Under the pieces are notes generated by a model. The model was given only the letters and a program-made list of their open reading frames with translations. It had not been told where the DNA came from and did no database searches. A DNA stretch of 46,387 nt from Streptomyces echinoruber (GTDB lineage Bacteria; Actinomycetota; Actinomycetes; Streptomycetales; Streptomycetaceae): assembly GCF_014651135.1 (NCBI RefSeq), contig NZ_BMWH01000039.1, forward strand, positions 1 to 46,387, written 5' to 3'. Numbering within the stretch: the stretch's first letter is position 1; the number at the start of each line of letters is the position of its first letter. Positions 9,171 to 15,903 of this stretch are shown in pieces. Position numbers and translations under genes: made by a program.

Positions 9171-9213
9171 GCAGACATCCCCTCGTTCGCGAGGCCGCCC
9201 CCCTTGGGCTGCC

Positions 9214-9273
9214 TCTCTAGAGATGCCTCCATGGAACATCTCTAGAGAGGCACTGTCAAGACGTCTCTAGAGA
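9214..9273. promoter_or_regulatory. Three TCTCTAGAGA operators at 25-bp spacing
   Basis: Perfect 10-bp palindromes TCTCTAGAGA occur at 9214-9223, 9239-9248 and 9264-9273, exactly 25 bp apart. A fourth, degenerate copy (GTCTAGAGA, 9335-9343) lies just before the GntR gene. They sit in the divergent region between the transfer operon and the GntR gene. By analogy with KorSA of pSAM2, the GntR product probably binds here to repress the transfer/replication operon and itself. Confidence 0.85.
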
Positions 9274-9360
9274 TGTTTCAGGTCGGTCACCGCGGCCCAC
9301 CGGAAGTTGGGGTTAGGGAGATCAGCGCATAAGGTGTCTAGAGAAGAGAGGAGGGATCAC

Positions 9361-10119
9361 ATGGCCAGCCAGGGCGGAGATCGCCAGCCGAAGTACCAGC
9401 GCATCGCCGACGCGCTGAGGAATGCGATCCAGGCGGGCGAGTACGGCCCGGGTGATCGGCTACCAGGAGAGAACGACCTGATGGCCACGTACAACGTGGC
9501 TCGGATGACGGCACGCCAGGCCCTCAGCGTGTTGCAGAACGAGGGGTTGGCCGAGTCCCGCAAGGGCGCCGGCGTCTTTGTCAGGGACTTCAAGCCTCTA
9601 CGGCGGCGGGGCATTCAGCGCCTGTCGCAGCAGCAGTGGGGTTCCGGCCGCTCGATCTGGTCCGCCGACATCGGCGACCGTGCCCTGACCGTCGACCAGG
9701 TACAGGTCACGGAGGAAGCAGCCCCGGAACGCATTGCCCAAGTGCTCGACATCGAGCCCGGCGCGGCCACCTGCGTCCGCAGCCGTCGATTCGTGCTGGA
9801 CGACAAGCCGGTTCTGCTGTCGACCTCGTACCTTCCTGCCGACCTGGTGGCGGGCTCGGCGATCACTCAGGATGACACCGGTCCGGGCGGCACGTACGCC
9901 CGTCTGGCCGAGCTGGGGTACAAGCCCGTCCACTTCCGCGAGGAGATCCGCTGCCGGATGCCGTCGCAGGAGGAGGCAGCCCGTCTCAACCTGGCGATGG
10001 GCACGCCAGTGATCCTCATCTGCCGCACGGCGTTCGCCGAGGAGGGACGCCCGGTCGAGCTGAACGAGATGACCCTCGACTCGGCGTCGTACATCCTGGA
10101 GTACGACTTCGACGCGTGA
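9361..10119 (+). CDS. GntR/HutC-family transcriptional repressor (KorSA-like)
   Basis: A 252-residue regulator. The N-terminal winged helix (~8-75) contains YQRIADALRNAIQAGEYGPG and the recognition helix NVARMTARQALSVLQNEGLA. A UTRA-type effector domain (~95-250) has VRSRRFVLDDKPVLLSTSYLP and RPVELNEMTLD. GAGGAGGGA precedes the ATG. Divergent from the transfer operon across three palindromes, it fits the role of KorSA, which keeps AICE transfer off until a signal is received. The ligand cannot be told. Confidence 0.93.
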   Translation: MASQGGDRQPKYQRIADALRNAIQAGEYGPGDRLPGENDLMATYNVARMTARQALSVLQNEGLAESRKGAGVFVRDFKPLRRRGIQRLSQQQWGSGRSIWSADIGDRALTVDQVQVTEEAAPERIAQVLDIEPGAATCVRSRRFVLDDKPVLLSTSYLPADLVAGSAITQDDTGPGGTYARLAELGYKPVHFREEIRCRMPSQEEAARLNLAMGTPVILICRTAFAEEGRPVELNEMTLDSASYILEYDFDA

Positions 10120-10122
10120 GCG

Positions 10123-10737
10123 TCAGACCCAGGTCCGGGAATCGCGCGCCACCTCGTAGATGCGCGCGATCTGGTTTGCCGACAGGGTGGGCGTCAAGCC
10201 GGAGAGCACCCTGTCCAGGTCCTCAACCGCCAGGACCAGGACGGGAGGGGCCGCGGTCTTGACCGTGAGCCGTGCGGCGTGCACCACGGAGATCACGGGA
10301 CGGACCGGGACGCCGGTGCCGCAGCGGCGAGACAGGGCTCTCGACACCCGGCGGGCTTCGCTCTGGCTGATCGTTATGTGACTCTTAGGAACACCGTTGA
10401 CGGTGATCGCGAAGTCGCCGTACCAGACTGTTTTCCCCTTGTGCCGCTTGGAGTTGATGGAGAAGACGCCGGCCGGGCCGATGGCGAGGTGATCGATGTC
10501 GGCGCCGCTCGGCCAGGGCACGGCGTGAAGGACGAACCAGCCATGGCGCTTGAGCCTGCTCAGCCGTCGTCCGGTGACGCGTTCACCCACAAGACCGTCC
10601 GCCCAACTTCGGATCTCCGAGTTGCCGACGTAGCGACCGACGAGCCGCCGAAGGGGGTTCGGCTCAAGGTCCCGGATCTTCCTCCGCACCGCATCGCCCG
10701 GACGGTTCAGCGCTAAGTCTCGCGGTACCGGCTGCAT
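10123..10737 (-). CDS. NERD (nuclease-related) domain protein
   Basis: A 204-residue protein with an NERD core: SWADGLVGERVTGRRLSRL, GWFVLHAVPWPSGADIDHLAIGPAGVFSINSKRHKGKTVW. The Glu/Asp-Ile-Asp-His and Ser-Lys (usually TK) residues correspond to the nuclease-like motif of NERD domains. The C-terminal region carries no domain I recognise. GGGAGGAG is placed well before the ATG. It converges on the GntR gene with only 3 bp between stop codons. NERD proteins are common in AICEs; a nuclease activity is predicted from fold only. Confidence 0.85.
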   Translation of the reverse strand: MQPVPRDLALNRPGDAVRRKIRDLEPNPLRRLVGRYVGNSEIRSWADGLVGERVTGRRLSRLKRHGWFVLHAVPWPSGADIDHLAIGPAGVFSINSKRHKGKTVWYGDFAITVNGVPKSHITISQSEARRVSRALSRRCGTGVPVRPVISVVHAARLTVKTAAPPVLVLAVEDLDRVLSGLTPTLSANQIARIYEVARDSRTWV

Positions 10738-11515
10738 CCCACTCCTCCCTAGCGGCAACGGCCCGTTGCCAGGCCACCACGGAGGCACAACCGACGCCAA
10801 GGCCCGTATTGGCCATGAGCTGTTACAGGTTTCTCTACCTCATCAAGGCTCGCTTCGCTCGCTGGTCCTGCGGCCAACAGCACTCTTGGATCGTCGCCAA
10901 CCCGGCCGCCGCACCCTCCGCCCAAGCGCATCAATGGCCGCTGCCGGCCAGCTTGCCACCGCCACCACGATCCGGCCTCAGGAAGGGAAAGACGCAACAG
11001 CAGCTCGCCCCAACGCCCGCTACCGGGGCCACCGCGCACCCCTTTCCACCCGGTTGCCTACTTCCGGTAGGTCGGGATCAGGACCCGAGGGCCGCGCCAA
11101 GCGCGGCGGCGCCGGCCGGTCGCCGCCGCGCCGCCTCACTGTCTTCGCCACCGGCCGCACGTCGCCGCCCGTCCGTCGCCGCACGCAGCGGCCACATTCC
11201 AACACGGGCACGGGAACGAACGGTGATCCCCAACGGTGCAGGTCAAAGACGCTTTGTGTTACCGCAAGAGGCCGGATCGTGGTGGCGGCGGCATGCGGGC
11301 CAGCGCTGCCAGATGCGCGGGCGTTCGTACGGCCCGCTGATCCCGCACCAGGCCACCGGACGGACGCCAGGCGCGGCCATGAGGGGGAACCCAGCCATGG
11401 CTGCACCGCATAGGGCGGCCTTCGGTTCAAGCAGTGCCTCCGGCGGGGGATCGGCCGGCACCGGGATGGAGGGGGCGCCGTCGCCGACCGCGGGTTCGTC
11501 GTGGCGGATGCCGGG

Positions 11516-11669
11516 GGCTCCCATCCCGCACACCATCGACCCAGGCAGAGCCGAGCAGACGCGGCCCAGGGGCGTCAAGGTCGTTCGTACAGTGGCGCGC
11601 TCCACCTTGACGCCCCTGAACCACGCCCGCTCCACGGTGTGTGGGTCGACGGCGTACGGGATGGGAGCT
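11516..11669. repeat. 154-bp imperfect dyad in the AICE
   Basis: Outer arms (11516-11543 and 11642-11669) are complementary at 24 of 28 positions. Inner arms CAGGGGCGTCAAGGT (11567-11581) and its exact complement (11604-11618) form a perfect 15-bp stem. The pieces between also pair partly. The whole can fold into one long hairpin with a 22-nt loop. Replication origin, transfer site or a stable RNA are possible. Confidence 0.75.
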
Positions 11670-12049
11670 GGGGAGGGTGGTGGGTGCTGGGGGTGTGCAT
11701 CGAGATCGAGGGCGACATGGTCACCCTGGCACCGCAGACCGGATCTTCGTTGATCAGCCATCATCAGGTTTAGTGACGTTCATCACTCGCCAAATCGGGG
11801 CAAATGTCGTGTAGCTACACGCATCTATGGATGCGTTAGGGTGGGGATGGCCGCGCTTGTCAGTGCGGTGTGATATGGCGACGCAAAGCTGCAGGTCAAG
11901 CGGTCGCTGCCTCGTAGCTAGAGATAGCTCAAGTTGACCCTAGTTGGCCTGAGTTGGCACGCGGAGACCGCCATGCCAAGAACTCGGGCTTTGCCTTGGC
12001 GGAAACGTAGTGTCGCGGTCGTGCCCTACCGTTGGAGCACCAACACCGA

Positions 12050-12090
12050 AGGGCGCGCCCGCCTTTGGGAAGAGGAACCGGGCGCGCCCT
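12050..12090 (+). promoter_or_regulatory. GC-rich leader hairpin before the small membrane gene
   Basis: AGGGCGCGCCCG (12050-12061) and its exact complement CGGGCGCGCCCT (12079-12090) form a 12-bp stem with a 17-nt loop, ending 21 bp before the start codon. There is no T-run, so attenuation or translation control is more likely than a simple terminator. Confidence 0.5.
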
Positions 12091-12111
12091 TCTGACAACC
12101 AAGGAGGACGT

Positions 12112-12369
12112 ATGCCCATCCTGGGCTTCGGTGGACTGTCGATGCTTGACACCCACCTGCTTGACACTGTCGCACGCGGGCGTCGCAGTATCAAGAAGAT
12201 CATGATCCCGCTGACCGTGGTCATGGCGTGCGTGATCAACGCTGACGCGATGACCGCTCTCGTTCGCCAGGCTACGTGGCTGGTGGTCGCAGTGATCGTT
12301 CTGATCGTCGTGCAGGCGATCGCCGCGCGTCTCCCGCAGCCGCGTGTCAAGCCCGTCGTCGTTGCCTGA
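12112..12369 (+). CDS. Small membrane protein near attR
   Basis: An 85-residue protein with two hydrophobic segments, around residues 30-50 (MIPLTVVMACVINADAMTAL) and 55-72 (TWLVVAVIVLIVVQAIAA), and a short basic tail. AAGGAGG lies 4 bp before the ATG, a strong ribosome site. It is the last gene before attR and is preceded by a stable hairpin. Function unknown. Confidence 0.7.
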   Translation: MPILGFGGLSMLDTHLLDTVARGRRSIKKIMIPLTVVMACVINADAMTALVRQATWLVVAVIVLIVVQAIAARLPQPRVKPVVVA

Positions 12370-12483
12370 CACCACCGGCTGACACCAACAGCGGCGGACA
12401 CGACCGGACGAGAGCGGCCCCCAGCGGTCGGTAGGCCGTCGTAGGGCTGGGGTACCTGCAGTCCCCAGGCGGCCCGTGATCGA

Positions 12484-12527
12484 CCTGATAAGGATGAGGT
12501 CACAGGTTCAAATCCTGTTAGCCCCAC
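12484..12527 (+). other. attR: attR of the tRNA-Ile AICE
   Basis: A 44-bp exact copy of tRNA-Ile positions 994-1037. Only the 3' part of the tRNA is present, so this is the right-hand border and not a tRNA gene. The antisense of this copy encodes a false peptide beginning MGLTGFEPVTSS, a known artefact of tRNA sequence. Confidence 0.95.
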
Positions 12528-12546
12528 AGTGGCGAAGCGCCAAGTC

Positions 12547-12583
12547 AGAAGGCCGGTAGATCTCCAGGATCTACCGGCCTTCT
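12547..12583. terminator. Terminator hairpin after attR
   Basis: AGAAGGCCGGTAGAT pairs perfectly with ATCTACCGGCCTTCT around a 7-nt loop. It stands at the same place relative to the att core as the hairpin after the intact tRNA-Ile, so it may be a tRNA terminator inherited with an earlier att site. The stretch from here to 12806 shows no gene. Confidence 0.7.
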
Positions 12584-12806
12584 ACGTGTGCCGATCTTGT
12601 TACCCCGCTACTACCCCATGAACCCCACGTCCGAGCGGCCGTCCCCGACGGGGAACGGGGACGGCCGCCCTTGGCCCGCCGCCGGCCGGGATCCGGCGGG
12701 CGGCCGGCGGCGGGGGCTTGGGTGGCGGGCGCCGTACCGCACAGGCGGCGCCTGCCGTCCCGCCACGATCCGGTTCGCCGTCTGGGGCGTGGCGGGAGTC
12801 GGGTGG

Positions 12807-12989
12807 TCAGGGCCGCGACTGGTGGTGGCGGCGCATCCGCACGTTGCAGTCGCTGACGCGCGAGTAGTCACCGACGGTCTGCGCCTCGGCACGCTGCCGG
12901 GCCAGGTCGGCGCACCGTGCGCAGCCGGGCTGCGGCTTCGGCGCCTGAAGCGGGAACCCCAGGCGCGGCTCCGGGGACATGGTGGTCAC
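12807..12989 (-). CDS. Small Cys-containing protein, unknown
   Basis: A 60-residue protein with GCARCADLARQRAEAQTVGDYSRVSDCNVRMRRHH, a possible Cys/His metal site. The GTG start overlaps the upstream stop (GTGA) with GGGAGGGA in position; an ATG three codons in is the alternative. Short proteins of this kind accompany DUF6879/XRE regulator clusters in Streptomyces, from memory. Function unknown. Confidence 0.7.
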   Translation of the reverse strand: MTTMSPEPRLGFPLQAPKPQPGCARCADLARQRAEAQTVGDYSRVSDCNVRMRRHHQSRP

Positions 12990-13345
12990 CGCTGTCCCTC
13001 CCGCACGAGTCGGCACAGGGCGCGGTGGACGGCGCACCCGCCCCGGACGGTCTCGCACCCCGCGCAGCGTGGCACGTGGTGGTCGTAGAGCGCCTGCTGT
13101 GCGGCGCGGGCGAGGCAGCGGCGGTCAGCGCGTGGGAACCACTGGAACGGCTGCCCGAGCCGTCGGCCGGTGCGCGGCCCGAGGTCGACGGCCGTCGCGG
13201 TGCTCAGGGGCTCGCCTCCCCATACACAGCACCCGCCGCGGACCTGCTCCTCGGTGAGCCTGTCGAGCGACGGCAGGGTGAGCACAGCCAGAACGTCGGG
13301 CGGCGGGGTCTCGGTGACCGCCGGGACCGCTGTACTTTGTCGCAT
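12986..13345 (-). CDS. Hypothetical Cys-rich protein of the DUF6879/XRE cluster
   Basis: A 119-residue protein. The middle reads LTEEQVRGGCCVWGGEPLSTATAVDLGPR, then aromatic FQWFPRADRRCLARAAQQALYDHHVPRCAGC; the Cys/His spacing suggests a degenerate zinc ribbon. ATG 13345 was preferred because GAGG lies upstream and homologues, as I recall them, begin near the PxxT segment. A longer frame back to 13468 runs into the divergent promoter region. Coupled to the 60-residue gene downstream. Confidence 0.7.
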   Translation of the reverse strand: MRQSTAVPAVTETPPPDVLAVLTLPSLDRLTEEQVRGGCCVWGGEPLSTATAVDLGPRTGRRLGQPFQWFPRADRRCLARAAQQALYDHHVPRCAGCETVRGGCAVHRALCRLVREGQR

Positions 13346-13448
13346 GTCGGCGCACCTCGCAGCGTCGGCCAAGCCTCGGGAGGTGACGGCCTCGCCGGGG
13401 TTTCTTCTTCTCCCGACGCTAGGAATGTGATGTGCAGCATGGCCAGCA

Positions 13449-13554
13449 ATGTTCACGAATGTTCGCAATAATCATGTATTCCTGGTCACCGACATGTTCG
13501 CGCCCTTACCCTCATCATCCATGTGGACGAGTGTGTGTACATACGCGCACACAC
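13449..13554. promoter_or_regulatory. Divergent regulatory region with ATGTTCRC repeats
   Basis: ATGTTCAC at 13449 and ATGTTCGC at 13459 are 10 bp apart (one helical turn) and a third, ATGTTCGC, is at 13494. GTGTGTGTACATACGCGCAC and flanking bases (13531-13554) form an imperfect palindrome just before the rightward ribosome site. The region is AT-richer than its surroundings and lies between divergent genes. The XRE/Scr1 regulator downstream is a plausible ligand. Confidence 0.45.
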
Positions 13555-13572
13555 AGAGCGCTGGAGGGCACC

Positions 13573-13833
13573 GTGTCACTACGGTTCATCGGGATCGACC
13601 CGAACACCGGGCAAGGTGAGAGCCCGACCGTGTGGGTCGACGAGAACAGGGGAGAACTCGTCATCCAGGGATGGAAGCCGGACGCGGCAACGGAGGCGGA
13701 GTGCGCCCGCTTCGAGGTGCCCGGCCACGCCGTCGGTATCCCCGACCATGAGCAGGTTGTCCGGGTGCCGGCCCGCATGGTGCCGATTCTGAGGAAGGCA
13801 TGCGATGTCGCAGAACGTGCCCAGCTTCGCTGA
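13573..13833 (+). CDS. Hypothetical 86-residue protein
   Basis: Begins MSLRFIGIDPNTGQGESPTVWVDE. A compact beta-rich protein with WKPDAATEAECARFEVPGHA and VVRVPARMVPILRKACDVAERAQ. GTG start with CTGGAGGG four bases upstream. Its end overlaps the DUF6879 gene by 29 bp, so the two are cotranscribed. Not assigned to any family; it recurs next to DUF6879/XRE pairs as I remember them. Confidence 0.7.
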   Translation: MSLRFIGIDPNTGQGESPTVWVDENRGELVIQGWKPDAATEAECARFEVPGHAVGIPDHEQVVRVPARMVPILRKACDVAERAQLR

Positions 13834-14332
13834 GCTGTTGGACGGCGCACGCGAGTCCGCCGTCCACCTGGAAATGCGCGACACGTACAGCGTCGCCTCC
13901 GAAGCTGACGCCTTCGCCCGCTGGCGTGAGACCGGTGAGGTCGACACCGACCCCGAGTCGCCGTACTGGGCGCCATGGACCCAGCTCATCCGCCGTACCG
14001 TCGCCCGCGGTGTGACCGTGCGCCGGGCCCGGATCGTGTCCGAGCCGGTGAGCGACTACATCCGGTACGAGCACGCGGGCACCGCCGTGAACGTCGCCGC
14101 CGGCGAGCAGGTGCGATGGCTGCCCCGCCGTCAGGCGTCCGACATCGCGCTGCCCGGCAACGACTTCTGGCTGATCGACGGACGCCTCATCCGCTGGAAC
14201 CACTTCACCGGCGACGGCGTCAGCGCGCCCGGCGAGATCAGCGAAGACCCGGCCGCCGCCCGCCTGTGCGCCACTGCCTTCGAGACGGTGTGGGCCCGGG
14301 CGATCCCGCACGACGACTACAAGATCAACTAG
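13805..14332 (+). CDS. DUF6879 family protein
   Basis: A 175-residue soluble protein. FAELLDGARESAVHLEMRDTY, a Trp-rich middle (SPYWAPWTQLIR), RRARIVSEPVSDYIRYEHA, VRWLPRR and DFWLIDGRLIRWNHFTGDG are characteristic of DUF6879 proteins, which in Streptomyces are paired with XRE/DUF5753 regulators. Such pairs have been discussed as toxin-antitoxin-like partners; that is not shown here. The XRE gene follows 23 bp downstream. Confidence 0.85.
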   Translation: MSQNVPSFAELLDGARESAVHLEMRDTYSVASEADAFARWRETGEVDTDPESPYWAPWTQLIRRTVARGVTVRRARIVSEPVSDYIRYEHAGTAVNVAAGEQVRWLPRRQASDIALPGNDFWLIDGRLIRWNHFTGDGVSAPGEISEDPAAARLCATAFETVWARAIPHDDYKIN

Positions 14333-14355
14333 CTCGAGGGGCCCAGTTGCATCAC

Positions 14356-15204
14356 ATGGCCACCTCCCCGTTCTCGTCAGCCCAGGAAGCACGCGAGCGT
14401 GTTGCACGGCGCCTGCGCGACCTCCGGGCCGACGCCGGCCTGACCGGGACCGAGCTGGCCCAGCGGTGCGGCTGGACCCATCCCAAGACCTCCCGCCTGG
14501 AGAATGCCCGCACGCCGCCCACACCCGACGACATCCGCCGCTGGTGCGCGGCCTGCGGCGCCGACGACCAGGCCGACGACATCATCGCCCAGTCCCGGGA
14601 CGCCGAGTCCGCCCACATGGAATGGCGCCGGCAGGTGCGCGCCGGACTGAAGCGCCTGCAGGACAGCTACGTCGACCTCTACCAGGCCACCGAATTGTTC
14701 CGGGTCTACTCGCCCACTCTCGTTCCGGGCCTGCTCCAGACCGAGGGCTACGCGGCCGCCGTGCTGTCCAGCGTCGCAGAGTTGTTCGACATCCCCAACG
14801 ACGCCGAGCAGGCCGCGGGCGCCCGGGTGCAGCGCAACCAAATCATTCACCAGCCCGGGCACCGCTTCGTCATGGTCATCGAGGAGGGCGTGCTCTACCA
14901 CCAGATGGGCGACGCCGACGCGATGGCCGCCCAGCTCGGCTACCTGCTCACCGCCGGCGCCCTGCCCTCGGTCTCGCTCGGCATCATCCCCAGAACCGTA
15001 CAGCGGACGCTGTGGCCGCAGGAGGTCTTCCACGTCTACGACGACCGACTGGTGTCGGTGGAGCTGCTGTCCGCCCGTGTCCGCGTCACCCAGCCGTCCG
15101 AAGTCGCCCTGTATCTCCGGGCCTTCGAGCAACTGCGCTCGATGGCCGTCTACGGCGCCGACGCCCGCACGCTGATCCTCCGGGCGATCGAAGCCCTGAA
15201 CTGA
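14356..15204 (+). CDS. XRE-family regulator with Scr1/DUF5753 domain
   Basis: A 282-residue protein. The helix-turn-helix (~12-65) contains ARRLRDLRADAGLTGTELAQRCGWTHPKTSRLENARTPPT. The C-terminal domain (~95-280) shows the DUF5753 landmarks LFRVYSPTLVPGLLQTEGYA, RFVMVIEEGVLYHQMGDADAMAAQL and VSLGIIPRTVQRTLWPQEVFHVYDD. These regulators usually act with a small DUF397 or DUF6879 partner; here the partner is DUF6879. The ribosome site before ATG is weak, which fits coupling to the upstream gene. Confidence 0.9.
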   Translation: MATSPFSSAQEARERVARRLRDLRADAGLTGTELAQRCGWTHPKTSRLENARTPPTPDDIRRWCAACGADDQADDIIAQSRDAESAHMEWRRQVRAGLKRLQDSYVDLYQATELFRVYSPTLVPGLLQTEGYAAAVLSSVAELFDIPNDAEQAAGARVQRNQIIHQPGHRFVMVIEEGVLYHQMGDADAMAAQLGYLLTAGALPSVSLGIIPRTVQRTLWPQEVFHVYDDRLVSVELLSARVRVTQPSEVALYLRAFEQLRSMAVYGADARTLILRAIEALN

Positions 15205-15349
15205 GCCGGGCACGGCGAAGTGCTCCTCCCGCCATGCCCATGCGTGGTGCGGTGGAAGTTTCCCTGCATCATCAAGGCCCGCGCACGGCGCGGGCGCGCG
15301 CCGTCTCTGCGGCGCGGCTTGCCTCTTGTCTGTGCCCGTTGTGCGGTTG

Positions 15350-15526
15350 TCAGTGCGTCAGGCGGTGTGCCCGACGCGGCCACGGCATCGCATCCCTCAG
15401 ACGCCGCCACCAACGCACTACCACCGGCGCGTCCACGGTGTAGTCGACGCTTGGCACGTGCTGCCAGTCCGACAGCGGGGCGAGCGGTGTTCCTTCGGGG
15501 GAGTACTTCCGGGGCACGTCGGGCAT
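15350..15526 (-). CDS. Possible small basic protein
   Basis: A 58-residue frame, MPDVPRKYSPEGTPLAPLSD then WQHVPSVDYTVDAPVVVRWWRRLRDAMPW. GGGAGGAG sits four to five bases before ATG and the composition is protein-like, but no family is recognised. Between 15205 and 15349 nothing convincing is seen. It could be a chance frame in a decayed region. Confidence 0.4.
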   Translation of the reverse strand: MPDVPRKYSPEGTPLAPLSDWQHVPSVDYTVDAPVVVRWWRRLRDAMPWPRRAHRLTH

Positions 15527-15600
15527 GGCTCCTCCCAACCGGACGATCAGCCGAGGACTCCGACAGGTTGACCGATGTCGCCGACTCCCCATGACCGACT

Positions 15601-15641
15601 TGATAGGGATGAGGCTACGCTTCAAACCCTGTTGGCCCCAC
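15601..15641 (+). other. Degenerate third copy of the tRNA-Ile att core
   Basis: TGATAGGGATGAGGC...TTCAAACCCTGTTGGCCCCAC aligns over its length with the att core, with about seven substitutions and one deleted base. The most changed part is the T-stem 5' side. It is followed, like the other two copies, by a GC-rich hairpin. This looks like the right end of an older insertion in the same tRNA gene, drifting since it lost function. Confidence 0.8.
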
Positions 15642-15646
15642 AGCGG

Positions 15647-15680
15647 GAAGACCCCCGGCCGGTTCCGGTCGGGGGTCTTC
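15647..15680. terminator. Terminator hairpin after the degenerate att copy
   Basis: GAAGACCCCCG and CGGGGGTCTTC form a perfect 11-bp stem around a GC-rich inner hairpin. It may be the original chromosomal terminator of tRNA-Ile, displaced by successive insertions. The 220 bp that follow hold no gene. Confidence 0.65.
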
Positions 15681-15903
15681 GGGGTTCAGGTCGGTGTCGG
15701 CCGCCAGGGCCGGTTCGTGGAGGTGTCGTTGCCCGCACCCGCCGGTGCTTCCGGGCCGACTGTCGTTTGCCGCAGGTTTCCGCAGGGCCGTGAGGTCGCG
15801 TCGGCGATTCGTCAAGGTGCCGGTGAGGGAGGGCATGGAAGTGCCCGGTCGCTGACGACGGGGGAGACACCAGCGACCGGGCTCATGGCCAAGGGTAACA
15901 AGG

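Larger units (their letters stand above)
10738..12111. other. Long non-coding stretch of the AICE, possible origin region
   Basis: About 1.4 kb with no convincing gene. Open frames exist on both strands, but they lack ribosome sites and have low-complexity, Arg/Pro-rich translations. It holds a long dyad (separate entry), a perfect palindrome GTGTAGCTACAC (11809-11820) followed by a small hairpin GCATC-TATG-GATGC (11821-11834), and a run with AGTTG repeats near 11930-11960. The replication origin of the element has to be somewhere and this is a candidate, but nothing proves it. Confidence 0.5.

Noticed and set aside
10809..11764. Long frames on both strands in the AICE gap (up to 314 codons)
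   Set aside because: Arg/Pro/Ala-rich translations without motifs, no ribosome sites, and overlap with the long dyad.
11940..12527. Minus-strand frame beginning MGLTGFEPVTSS
   Set aside because: It is the antisense of the tRNA-Ile 3' sequence in attR, a well-known false gene; no ribosome site and no family beyond that.
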